Both the position numbers and the translations under genes were made by a program. A stretch of 14,005 nt of DNA, from the NCBI GenBank assembly GCA_905480445.1, contig CAJQQJ010000198.1:1-14005 (forward strand), in the 5' to 3' direction. How positions within the stretch are numbered: the first letter of the stretch is position 1; every line of letters begins with the position of its first letter. Origin of the DNA: an uncultured Alphaproteobacteria bacterium. GTDB taxonomy: Bacteria; Pseudomonadota; Alphaproteobacteria; UBA7985; CAJQQZ01. The notes below the pieces were generated by a model that was not told where the DNA came from, did not search any database, and was given only the letters and a program-made list of their open reading frames with translations. Positions 1 through 7,252 of this stretch are shown here, in pieces.

Positions 1-69
1 ACACAAAGTGATACATCAAACGGTAGACGTGATGACTATTACGATCCAGTTCCATAGATGGAAAGCTCC

Positions 70-126
70 TTAGCGTGACAAGCACGCTAAACGCTATCCA
101 GCTCGGGAGCAAGCTCCCGAGATTTT
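70..126 (+). terminator. Tandem perfect hairpins upstream of the sulfotransferase-like gene
   Basis: Two perfect inverted repeats stand side by side. The first has 8-bp arms TTAGCGTG (70-77) and CACGCTAA (83-90) around a 5-base loop. The second has 9-bp arms CTCGGGAGC (102-110) and GCTCCCGAG (113-121) with only AA between them, followed by ATTTT. A strong GC-rich stem followed by a short T tract suggests an intrinsic terminator for an upstream gene, but the T tract is short. A second copy of CGCTAA at 127-132 could compete with 85-90 for pairing with TTAGCG at 70-75, so a leader switch for the gene at 159 is an alternative. The stems are seen directly; either function is inference. Confidence 0.45.
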
Positions 127-158
127 CGCTAAGCGGTTAAAACACGGAGTAACCTGAA

Positions 159-1427
159 ATGAACTTTGCTATCACCTCCCAGGGACGAACCGGCTCATAT
201 TGGCTTGCGGCCGCACTGGACCGCCATCCTGAAATCACCTGTGCCCATTCGAAACAAATTCCACCGGTGCCAAATTATCAGGGTAAGGCAGAGGAAAAAT
301 CACTGCAGGGAACAGTAAGCGAAGCTGATATAATCCCTCATGGCCCGGCAGAATTTTATTCGTGGCTTGGAAAGTTTGGCGAAGGGCCCAATTTTGGCAC
401 TGTTCATACATTTGACGCGGGTGAACACGCCCAGCTGGTAGCCGCTGGAGTTCTCTGTGCCCATCTGACAAGGCATCCAATCACGAGACTCTCTTCGTTT
501 GCTGATCGGGGCACTATAGAGATGAGTCAAAGTGACTACGTAAAAACCCGCATTACCGATACAGTCGATGCCTGTCTAAAACACACTCGCTACTCAGAGC
601 ACTTGTTCGACTCCATAGAGGAGAGCAAGGCATCTGTATCTGCAGAGAACTGGCTTCCCTTCGTTTCAGGTTGTTTTGATCTGGCTCACGAAGCTCAACA
701 CATCGGTGGCTTCGACGTAGTGGCGCCATTCGAAAGGCTGACTTCGGATCCCAACTATTTTTCCTGGTTCTTTAAAAAGATCACCGGGATCAATCCAGGC
801 TTTGATTACGTTGACGCGGTTTTTTCGGCCGGGAAATTGAACGCGTTAACTGGATTACGAGACAATGCTCTCTTCGTTTTTGAAAATTGGCCAACGTGGA
901 AGAAAGACCTTTTTCTTGCATTCGACGATCTTTATCATTTTCATGAAAGCTTCTCTGCTTTCGGCTACGATATTCATGGAGCGATTGGCAGTGCCCGATC
1001 AGAGAGTCAATGGGTCAACAGAACAAGGGAAATTGCCCTCCAAATGAACGATCAGGACGTTCTATTGGAAAACCTGGGAAAATTCCGACCTGCAAAAATC
1101 GTCGCTGGAACAATCGTAAATCTTTTCGTTCGTACCAAAACCGCCCACCTTCAGGTCACCTTTGGAGATCAAATAAATAACACCGGCCTTCTACACAGCC
1201 CTTTGCCTTATAACGTTGAGTGCGCACGCGTATCGTTCCGTGCTCCGGCCTCTATCGGTCATGCCAAATTGAAAATCGAATCTTACAACCACGAAGCAGA
1301 CAATCCAAAAACACTCTTCGAAAATAGTCTGGAAATTGTTGGTCCAGGCATGCGACTAGCTGAAACCGGCTTTCTTAGAATGGAGATTTCACCCCTGGAA
1401 GATATCGGGAGTGTTCCGGTTGTATGA
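159..1427 (+). CDS. Sulfotransferase-like P-loop protein with C-terminal extension
   Basis: The 422-aa product begins with SQGRTGSYWL (residues 7-16), which fits the 5'-phosphosulfate-binding loop of PAPS-dependent sulfotransferases. It is followed by the typical DRHPEI. LTRHPITRLSS (103-113) matches the 3'-phosphate-binding segment, with Arg105 and Ser113 at the usual spacing of eight. In the family such enzymes move sulfate from PAPS to a hydroxyl, often on a sugar; here the acceptor would plausibly be the polysaccharide made by the neighbouring genes. About 120 residues at the C-terminus (from roughly 305) are rich in predicted beta-strand pattern and do not look like the sulfotransferase core; I do not recognise them. 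The ATG has GGAG at 146-149, nine bases upstream. The gene converges on the minus-strand glycosyltransferase gene with only 15 bases between stops. Substrate and activity are inferred; the motifs are seen. Confidence 0.7.
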   Translation: MNFAITSQGRTGSYWLAAALDRHPEITCAHSKQIPPVPNYQGKAEEKSLQGTVSEADIIPHGPAEFYSWLGKFGEGPNFGTVHTFDAGEHAQLVAAGVLCAHLTRHPITRLSSFADRGTIEMSQSDYVKTRITDTVDACLKHTRYSEHLFDSIEESKASVSAENWLPFVSGCFDLAHEAQHIGGFDVVAPFERLTSDPNYFSWFFKKITGINPGFDYVDAVFSAGKLNALTGLRDNALFVFENWPTWKKDLFLAFDDLYHFHESFSAFGYDIHGAIGSARSESQWVNRTREIALQMNDQDVLLENLGKFRPAKIVAGTIVNLFVRTKTAHLQVTFGDQINNTGLLHSPLPYNVECARVSFRAPASIGHAKLKIESYNHEADNPKTLFENSLEIVGPGMRLAETGFLRMEISPLEDIGSVPVV

Positions 1428-1442
1428 TGGTTAACTTTCGTT

Positions 1443-2501
1443 TTAGCCTGTACGCCATTTTTTTCTGGTCACCATATTGAGGCTTTTTCGGGCCACCCGG
1501 TAAAAACCAAAAAAAATTCGCGTGCGAAGACCTCTGGGAAATTTGACGCCAGCGAGACGTGAGCGCGCCTCAACCACACGATGTTCAAATTTCCAGGACA
1601 GCAACCTGATCAAAAGTGAGAAATCACGAGGCGTCCGCAGCAACGTCGAGAGTATCTCATGTCTGAATGGGGATACGATACAGGGACGCGCCCGGATCTT
1701 TCGTCTTATATCGACATTTTCTGGTCGACGGAGAATATCCAATAGGGCAGTCATGACCATTCGCTGCCTCTTTTTGTCTTTCATTCCGGCGGAAGAATAG
1801 GTTTCAGGAACAACGCGCATCATGGCTAGAGCTTCCGGAATGCCGACCGCGCCATGACGAAGGGCGACGGCGTAAAAAGCATACCAATCGGAATGCCACT
1901 CCAACTGCGGAATGAAAGCGCCCACGTCCAGCAGATCCGTTTTTCGAACAAGAACAGTATTACCACTAAGCCATAAATAGCTGTCTTCCAGACGTTTCAT
2001 CATTCCTTTTGGCGTATAATATCTATGTTCATGCCCGATATGAAAAGCACTTCCGGGAATGTCAGGGTGTGAATAGTAAGTCTCTTCACCGGTTTCATCA
2101 TGGAAGGTCGCCAACTCTGAAAAGACCAGTCCGGTCTCCGGGTATTTCTCGATCATTGCTATGTTACGCGCAAGAAAATCCGGCAGGAGTTTATCATCTG
2201 CCGCCGCCCACGCGAGCCAGTCAGAAGTAACTGCGCCCATTGCCCGGGCGATGGAATATTGAACACCTTTGTTTTGACCGTTTTTCAGGACGTGGATCTG
2301 CGGATAGCGGCGCGCATAGTCTTCAATGATCTCAAGACTGTTGTCAGTGGAACCATCGTCTATCACAATGATTTCATCCGCAGGACGGGATTGATTCACA
2401 ATGCCTGAAAGAGAACAATCAAGGTATTTTGCATGATTATAGTTAGTCAGGATGATCGTGGCTGTAACAGCCTTATCACCTGGATTGACAGGCTTGCTCA
2501 C
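1443..2501 (-). CDS. Family 2 (GT-A) glycosyltransferase
   Basis: A 352-aa cytoplasmic inverting glycosyltransferase of the GT2 type. The N-terminus carries the family pattern TIILTNYNHAKYL (about residues 15-27), EIIVIDDGSTDNS (43-55) for nucleotide binding, NKGV around 78-80, and an AADDK motif (100-104) in the position of the metal-binding DxD. The basic C-terminal part (RTRIFFGFYRVARK) may lie against the membrane. It should transfer a sugar from a nucleotide donor to the growing lipid-linked polysaccharide; donor and linkage cannot be read from sequence. I chose GTG at 2501, because GGGGAG at 2508-2513 sits six bases upstream and the protein then begins just before the first beta strand. 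A longer TTG-started form to 2549 would add 16 residues of no family character. It is the last gene of the minus-strand block, 67 bases after the preceding stop. Confidence 0.9.
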   Translation of the reverse strand: MSKPVNPGDKAVTATIILTNYNHAKYLDCSLSGIVNQSRPADEIIVIDDGSTDNSLEIIEDYARRYPQIHVLKNGQNKGVQYSIARAMGAVTSDWLAWAAADDKLLPDFLARNIAMIEKYPETGLVFSELATFHDETGEETYYSHPDIPGSAFHIGHEHRYYTPKGMMKRLEDSYLWLSGNTVLVRKTDLLDVGAFIPQLEWHSDWYAFYAVALRHGAVGIPEALAMMRVVPETYSSAGMKDKKRQRMVMTALLDILRRPENVDIRRKIRARPCIVSPFRHEILSTLLRTPRDFSLLIRLLSWKFEHRVVEARSRLAGVKFPRGLRTRIFFGFYRVARKSLNMVTRKKWRTG

Positions 2502-2507
2502 ATTTAA

Positions 2508-2513
2508 CTCCCC
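2508..2513 (-). promoter_or_regulatory. Ribosome-binding site deciding a GTG start
   Basis: On the minus strand this reads GGGGAG, six bases before the GTG at 2501. It is the only strong Shine-Dalgarno match near the N-terminus of the GT2 gene and argues against the upstream TTG at 2549. Confidence 0.7.
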
Positions 2514-2568
2514 ACAGTCACGGCTGAGGACCAGGCAATGTCCGCCCAATACTCTCTATCGAGCAAAT

Positions 2569-3789
2569 TCATCGCCCGAGCCGCAATTCTTTTTGGTATA
2601 ACGCATTCCCCAGGTTTTCGTAAATTTTTTCTGAATTCTCCAGGCCGGGAACTGTTCCCAGTTCCTCCGTCATGCGAGAATGGAATCTGACACTAAACCC
2701 GGCATGTGGCTTTACGACAGTCAGACCTGGCAGTGCAGTCGGCGCCATTCTCTGCAGTTGCAGCCTTAACCGATGCTTTCTCGCAAAGGATTTGAGCCAT
2801 TTTTTGGCGGTGCTTACCAGCCCTGTTTCACCCAAATTCTGCCGATCATATCGTTCCCGCCACAAATCAAGAGCCAATGCTCCCTCGTTCTTCCCACGTA
2901 TGGCGCCTGTAGGGACATTAATCAGGTTTTTAAGTATGTGCGGTTCCAGAAATGGCTGAAGATAACAAAGATGCGCAAGGTCGACCTGACGCGTGATTTC
3001 TTCGGCTTCGATGTCCGGTTCCAGGGCTGCAATAGAGTCTATCAAGATCGATCTGTATGAAAAATAGGCTGAAAACATGCCAGCAGGATCTGTAGCCAAC
3101 CATTCAACCGGATGTGCCTGATTATAGCCCGCCGTGCTCGCCACCCTCCGCCCGTGCGTTATAATCGGGAGGCGAATAATTTTTCCCATCACCGCTGTAA
3201 CAGCCCCCGCCAACAATTCCTGAGCCAAAATCGAGTTTTGGCTTGAGGCCGCAAAAAGGGCCTGTCGGGCAACAGCTGTTCTGTAAACAGCATAGGTTAG
3301 AGCCTCGTAACAAGACATTAATGCAAAGACTCGGTCCAGCGCTTTGTCAGCAATAACCTCAGCATCTGTATGGATAAGCGAGGTTACATCAACTTGCGCC
3401 CGATTACCGGAATATTCGAAGTACACCCCATGAGCGGCAACCGACGAAGAGTCTGCCAGCAGGGCATCAATCATCGAAGACAGATTGTTCAGCCAGAGGA
3501 AATCATCGTCTGGCAAAAACACGAGGAAAGGCGTTTTGACAAAATCAGCCCCATCCGAGAATTTACTGAAAACCGGAATATCTTGTCTGAATTGTCGATA
3601 TTCAACGTTGGGAAACTCCTGGGCAATCGCCCGATTTTTACCCGCTGCTATCTCCTCACTCGAATCGAGTACAATGACGATCTGTGATGGAGAGGTCCCA
3701 AAAATATAGGTCAGTTGTGAGCTGAGAAAGTCCGGCCGATTAAACGTTGGAATAAGAATTGTGGAGAGAGCATCAGAATCAGGTTTCAT
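2569..3789 (-). CDS. Glycosyltransferase, TIGR00180-like GT-A fold
   Basis: A 406-aa glycosyltransferase. STILIPTFNRPDFLSSQL (9-26) is the first strand of a GT-A nucleotide-binding domain, and VFLPDDDFLW (90-99) carries an acidic DDD (94-96) in the metal-binding position. The shape resembles the TIGR00180-type glycosyltransferases found in polysaccharide and LPS loci. The second half (about 200-406) is less conserved and is presumably the acceptor-binding part. It likely acts on the cytoplasmic face of the inner membrane, adding one residue of the repeat. The ATG at 3789 has only a weak purine-rich leader. It follows wzt by 69 bases on the same strand, which fits one transcript. Donor and acceptor are unknown; the family call is firm, the subfamily call less so. 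Confidence 0.82.
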   Translation of the reverse strand: MKPDSDALSTILIPTFNRPDFLSSQLTYIFGTSPSQIVIVLDSSEEIAAGKNRAIAQEFPNVEYRQFRQDIPVFSKFSDGADFVKTPFLVFLPDDDFLWLNNLSSMIDALLADSSSVAAHGVYFEYSGNRAQVDVTSLIHTDAEVIADKALDRVFALMSCYEALTYAVYRTAVARQALFAASSQNSILAQELLAGAVTAVMGKIIRLPIITHGRRVASTAGYNQAHPVEWLATDPAGMFSAYFSYRSILIDSIAALEPDIEAEEITRQVDLAHLCYLQPFLEPHILKNLINVPTGAIRGKNEGALALDLWRERYDRQNLGETGLVSTAKKWLKSFARKHRLRLQLQRMAPTALPGLTVVKPHAGFSVRFHSRMTEELGTVPGLENSEKIYENLGNALYQKELRLGR

Positions 3790-3858
3790 AACGACCGCCA
3801 GTCACCATCAGGAAAAACCGCTACTGCGAACACGTGAAATGCAAACCACTCATCAGAG

Positions 3859-5211
3859 TCAGGAAACCTGGGCATCAGATTCGACAAGCCCTATTTCAAG
3901 ATCCAGCCATCCTTTTCCAACGTGTTCGCTGGGGCCCGAAACGATGAAATGAATAGCGGCCATCCTTTGTTGTAAAACCTCCAGATCATCCGCGACTGCC
4001 AGTGAAAAAAACCAGTTCCCTGGTGAAAGAAGTGTTCGGAACCGAAAGCGAAAAATTCTTTCCTCACCCTCGGAAACAGATTCGAGCTGGTCTCCTCTCC
4101 ACAGCAGATTTGTGCCGTAAAAGGGAACATCCTCACTATCATTCAAAATGAAACCAAAATTAACCCGAGGAACGTTTGAGTCGAACCTAACCCTCGATCG
4201 AATCTCTATTTCTGTTCCAATCGCTGCTTCGCGGTTAGTTACAGGCTGGTCATTTACAAAGGCTATACACTCCAGAATTCTGGCGCCACCCTTGCCATAA
4301 AGCGTTTCAGCAGGATTGTACCAGGGACACTCCGGCAATCTGTCCTTTTGATCGCTATGAAAATGAAATCCGGGTTTTTCCTTGTCGTTCTCCTCGCCTC
4401 TCTCTTCCGGATCAATATCAAGACCCAACTCAAAGTCACTTTGCGTGCTTCCCCCATTGCCCATCACAATGCCATGATAGGCCTTCACCACCGTGGGAGC
4501 ATCAGAAAACTCGATCAGTTTTCCCTTATCCAGGACAACACCAAGCTCACACAACCTCAACACACTGTCGGAACTATGAGACACGAAAATGATGGTTGTC
4601 CCGCTTTCTCTCATCTCTTGAATGCGGCGGAAGCATTTGTTTACAAAAACGGCATCGCCAACAGCTAGAGCTTCATCAATAATCATGATATCGGGATCAA
4701 CAGCAAACGCATTACCAAAAGCCACACGAGCGTTCATCCCACTGGAATATGAACTCATGGGTTGATCAAAGAACGGACCAATATCCGCGAACTCCTGGAC
4801 GTAAGCCACTCTCTGTTCGATTTCTTCTGTGCTACGCCCTCTGGCTCGCGCGTAATCTATAACGTTGTCCCGGCCAGACCTGGCCATCACAAAGCCGGCT
4901 CCCAGTTGTAAAAGCTGAACCTGACCGTCAACATGCAGCTGCCCTTCCGACGGCTTGATGTTCCCTGCTATGATCTGCAAAAGAGTAGACTTGCCTGCTC
5001 CGTTCAGGCCCAATATTCCAACCGATTTGCCTTTCGGCAAGTCCATGGAAATATCACGCAGGGCCCAAAACTCCTGATCATCGTCCACCGGACGCCGCTT
5101 CCACGGCATCTGAAAACCCTGCTGTTTCGATTGGCTGGACAACGAAAAAACTTTTCCAATCCCGTTAAGACGAACGGCAAAGTTACGATCCTGTTCCGCC
5201 TCGCCAGTCAT
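3859..5211 (-). CDS. wzt: Polysaccharide ABC exporter ATP-binding protein with C-terminal carbohydrate-binding domain
   Basis: A 450-aa ATPase subunit that powers export of a lipid-linked polysaccharide across the inner membrane with Wzm. Visible motifs are Walker A GLNGAGKST (68-76), signature YSSGM (155-159, the Wzt-type variant of LSGGQ), Walker B IMIIDE (175-180), the D-loop AVGD and the switch histidine His212. About 100 residues beyond the NBD is a charged linker (about 255-310), then a beta-rich domain (about 315-445) that matches the Wzt C-terminal fold known from E. coli O8/O9a and Raoultella exporters, where it binds the modified non-reducing end of the finished O-chain. Length fits long Wzt rather than the about 250-aa KpsT type. 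Start and preceding wzm stop overlap as ATGA (5208-5211), so the two are translationally coupled. Its presence implies a chain-end signal; the CmcI-type methyltransferase at 6154-6915 is a candidate source. Confidence 0.95.
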   Translation of the reverse strand: MTGEAEQDRNFAVRLNGIGKVFSLSSQSKQQGFQMPWKRRPVDDDQEFWALRDISMDLPKGKSVGILGLNGAGKSTLLQIIAGNIKPSEGQLHVDGQVQLLQLGAGFVMARSGRDNVIDYARARGRSTEEIEQRVAYVQEFADIGPFFDQPMSSYSSGMNARVAFGNAFAVDPDIMIIDEALAVGDAVFVNKCFRRIQEMRESGTTIIFVSHSSDSVLRLCELGVVLDKGKLIEFSDAPTVVKAYHGIVMGNGGSTQSDFELGLDIDPEERGEENDKEKPGFHFHSDQKDRLPECPWYNPAETLYGKGGARILECIAFVNDQPVTNREAAIGTEIEIRSRVRFDSNVPRVNFGFILNDSEDVPFYGTNLLWRGDQLESVSEGEERIFRFRFRTLLSPGNWFFSLAVADDLEVLQQRMAAIHFIVSGPSEHVGKGWLDLEIGLVESDAQVS

Positions 5212-6023
5212 CTAATTAGCCACTCCCGCAGATTAGAGGCGCTTCTTGTCAAAGCCAGTCTCCCTGTTAAACCAAGGCATAAAACCATCGCCCAAAACGA
5301 CAGATGATGTGAAAGACTCACCTGGAACACATCGCCATAGAGCATGATGCTCCGATATCCCTCAATAACATAGTAGAACGGATTGAGCCAGGCGACGGGC
5401 ATCAGTTCAGCGGGCAAAATCTCTACTTTCCAAATAATGGGAGAAGCCCAAAACCAAACGAGAAGAAGAGAGTTTACCGCCTGTGCGATATCCGTGCTCC
5501 TGGCAGCAAAAGGGGAAACCATCAAAGCAATTACAAACCCCAGACACCCCAGACAAATCATGTAGTAGGGTATCAGAACGAGGGTCCAGCGAAGCTCTAC
5601 TCCGCCAACAAAAAAGACAAACAGAACGATTACCATCAAAACGACTTGCAGCATCAACGACGCCAGGACATTAGTCAAAATTAATGCCGTTGGAGAAGCT
5701 GCTCTATCGATCAGAAGATTCTTGTTACTCTGAAAAACAGAAGTGCCATCCGCTACAATTTCGCTAAATGCCATCCAGGGCAAAAGCCCACAAAACAAAT
5801 AGGCAAAGAAAGGAACGCCGTCACCATCGTTTCCCATCTTTAATCCAACTACGGAGACAAAATAGAAAATGAAAAATGTGAGCGCTGGCTGGACAATGAG
5901 CCACCAAAACCCCAACATGGTATCGACAAACCTGCGTCGGAGTTTGGCACCAGCCAGAAACCAAATTTGCGATAGATTCAAACGCCTCTCCCAACAGCCA
6001 GGTTGTCGCAGTGCTTGATCCAA
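5208..6023 (-). CDS. wzm: Polysaccharide ABC exporter permease
   Basis: A 271-aa ABC-2 type membrane protein, the channel partner of Wzt. Hydrophobic segments lie near residues 36-60, 72-90, 112-140, 147-172, 182-200 and 241-258, giving the usual six-helix layout. The amphipathic N-terminal stretch before helix 1 (AGAKLRRRFVDTMLGFWW) and the conserved loop WASPIIW..ILP..LMP...LNP (192-215) are characteristic of O-antigen and teichoic-acid permeases. The start is TTG at 6023: GGAG lies six bases upstream, and no ATG precedes the first helix. It probably dimerises and forms a continuous tunnel for the chain, as in known O-antigen transporters. It lies 130 bases after the upstream methyltransferase gene, a gap that holds a TATAAT. 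Confidence 0.94.
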   Translation of the reverse strand: MDQALRQPGCWERRLNLSQIWFLAGAKLRRRFVDTMLGFWWLIVQPALTFFIFYFVSVVGLKMGNDGDGVPFFAYLFCGLLPWMAFSEIVADGTSVFQSNKNLLIDRAASPTALILTNVLASLMLQVVLMVIVLFVFFVGGVELRWTLVLIPYYMICLGCLGFVIALMVSPFAARSTDIAQAVNSLLLVWFWASPIIWKVEILPAELMPVAWLNPFYYVIEGYRSIMLYGDVFQVSLSHHLSFWAMVLCLGLTGRLALTRSASNLREWLIR

Positions 6024-6029
6024 CGAAAA

Positions 6030-6033
6030 CTCC
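6030..6033 (-). promoter_or_regulatory. Ribosome-binding site for the TTG start of wzm
   Basis: GGAG on the minus strand, six bases before TTG at 6021-6023. It decides the unusual start, since the next methionine in frame (residue 36) falls in the first membrane helix. Confidence 0.65.
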
Positions 6034-6068
6034 AGAGCCGATCTGGACTACATCGGGATAACAATAGC

Positions 6069-6074
6069 ATTATA
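6069..6074 (-). promoter_or_regulatory. Possible -10 box for wzm-wzt
   Basis: The minus strand carries an exact TATAAT in the 130-base gap between the methyltransferase gene and wzm, about 45 bases before the wzm start. No good -35 hexamer is visible at 16-18 bases, so this is a weak candidate for an internal promoter and could be chance. Confidence 0.25.
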
Positions 6075-6153
6075 CGGTGATCCATATTAGACCAGGGCCA
6101 TTTCAGGACCACAACCTATTGATAACTCAACACCTGGTTAACAAAACCCACTT

Positions 6154-6915
6154 CTAACCGACCTTTTTCAGCCAGGCACTTGGCCAGGCCGTAATCCACT
6201 TGTCCAGTTCACTTTCATTGAAATTCCAACCCGGTTCATCAATAGCAAACTCTGGCTTACGTGCTGCAAAATCCTCTGCCGCATTGGCCGGATTGTCTGT
6301 AATCCAGTCTGGCTGTCCATTTGGCACGTCATGAACAAGTCTCATGATGCCATCCGTGGAGACAATATAGGATCTGTCAGTCACAAATTGGCAGTAGGCA
6401 TCCAGTTCCTTTGTCACATGCCCGTAAGAATGATCCGAATCCAAAATGACAAGCACAACGTCGTCAGGCTTCACATGTTGACGGACCTGGTCAATCACCT
6501 CATCTGAAACTGAGTCCCCTTCAATGAGGGTGATGTATTCAAAGAGATCATGCGCCTCGATGGCTTCCCGGTTGTGTTTACGGATTTCGATATCAACACC
6601 GACAACCCGACTGTTCAACCCCATCGACTTCAAAATACTGGCAGAATAGATCAGTGAACCACCATGAGCCACACCGGTTTCGATGATTACATCGGGCCTA
6701 AGATTAAAAATCACTTCCTGCAAGCGGACCATATCGTCCGGGTGCTGAATAACCGGGCGCCCCATCCAGGTAAAGGTATAGGAATACTTTTGATTCCAGC
6801 TGGTCTTCAACCATAAGTCAGCAACCAGATCGAACGATTGTCTTCCATACAGATCCATAGCCGGATTTTCATCAATTTGAAGCGTCCTGGCTTCTGTGTC
6901 GATTAACACCTTCAT
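6154..6915 (-). CDS. CmcI/RhmT-family SAM-dependent O-methyltransferase
   Basis: A 253-aa class I methyltransferase of the cephalosporin hydroxylase (CmcI)/rhamnosyl O-methyltransferase family (PF04989). The SAM-binding segment is VIIETGVAHGGSLIYSA (76-92), with GVDIE (106-110) ending the second strand. Acidic residues LDSDHSYGH (158-166) and STDG (186-189) are in the region where family members bind a metal. Known relatives methylate sugar hydroxyls, for example O-2 of rhamnose in mycobacterial glycolipids, so sugar O-methylation is the best guess here. ATG at 6915 is preferred: GGGA is six bases upstream, and the protein starts MKVLID. A TTG at 6927 would add four residues. It is first in the minus-strand block, ahead of wzm-wzt, and diverges from rfbF. 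It may modify the repeat, the free sugar nucleotide or the chain end. Confidence 0.85.
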   Translation of the reverse strand: MKVLIDTEARTLQIDENPAMDLYGRQSFDLVADLWLKTSWNQKYSYTFTWMGRPVIQHPDDMVRLQEVIFNLRPDVIIETGVAHGGSLIYSASILKSMGLNSRVVGVDIEIRKHNREAIEAHDLFEYITLIEGDSVSDEVIDQVRQHVKPDDVVLVILDSDHSYGHVTKELDAYCQFVTDRSYIVSTDGIMRLVHDVPNGQPDWITDNPANAAEDFAARKPEFAIDEPGWNFNESELDKWITAWPSAWLKKVG

Positions 6916-7008
6916 GTTATTTCCCAATTTGTCGTTGACGAATCGATAGCTGTTGATGGATCTAAACTAACACAGCCGGATTCTCAAGTAATGAGTCGTG
7001 AATATTGG

Positions 7009-7022
7009 ACTATTGTAATAGT
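7009..7022. promoter_or_regulatory. Short palindrome, possible operator
   Basis: ACTATTGTAATAGT is a perfect 6-bp inverted repeat with a 2-base centre, the geometry of a small dimeric repressor site. It lies about 95 bases before the methyltransferase start. No regulator gene is in the window, so function is inference. Confidence 0.3.
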
Positions 7023-7078
7023 TGTGCTTTTTGGCAGCTCTTTTTCCCGGAACCAGCCTAAGTGAATCTGGGCACCAA

Positions 7079-7119
7079 TGGCCATAATTTTGAACCATGT
7101 GACGGTTCAAAACCGGCCA
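7079..7119. promoter_or_regulatory. Long interrupted palindrome / hairpin
   Basis: A perfect 9-bp inverted repeat, TTTTGAACC (7088-7096) and GGTTCAAAA (7104-7112), surrounds a 7-base loop. It is extended after a small internal loop by TGGCC (7079-7083) and GGCCA (7115-7119), giving 14 paired bases. It is central in the divergent gap and has no T tract on either side, so it does not look like a terminator. It could be an operator, or a leader hairpin about 135 bases before rfbF. Confidence 0.5.
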
Positions 7120-7252
7120 GATATCCACAAAACTACCAATCCTTTTGAGGTAAGCAGAAAAACAACACGAAAAAACACCTTTTGTTGATTTCACCAGCAT
7201 TGGAAGTTAAGAACAGCCAGCAGCCTGATTAAAACAGATGATTGATCAAATT

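Larger units (their letters stand above)
6916..7252. promoter_or_regulatory. Divergent intergenic control region
   Basis: This 337-base gap must hold promoters for both the minus-strand export block and the plus-strand CDP-sugar cassette. I see no convincing gene. Weak sigma70-like pairs are TTGATT-17-TAAGAA (about 7184-7213, plus) and TTGAGA-17-TAGATC (minus, ending near 6961); neither is close to consensus. The region contains the interrupted palindrome 7079-7119 and the short palindrome 7009-7022, listed separately. No JUMPstart/ops sequence (GGCGGTAG) was found. Confidence 0.5.

Noticed and set aside
1..57. Open plus-strand frame ending in TAG at 55-57, possible tail of an upstream gene
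   Set aside because: Only 18 codons are visible and a second frame is also open to position 73; no recognisable family residues, so no gene is claimed.
1522..1800. 92-codon plus-strand open frame
   Set aside because: Lies wholly antisense to the GT2 gene and has no recognisable motif.
2502..2549. TTG-started extension of the GT2 protein
   Set aside because: Adds 16 residues without family character, while GTG 2501 has GGGGAG at ideal spacing.
6967..7200. 77-codon minus-strand open frame in the divergent gap
   Set aside because: No family resemblance, it overlaps the palindromes, and neither codon pattern nor start context suggests a gene.
6916..7252. JUMPstart/ops element expected before polysaccharide operons
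   Set aside because: No GGCGGTAG or similar sequence is present on either strand of the gap.
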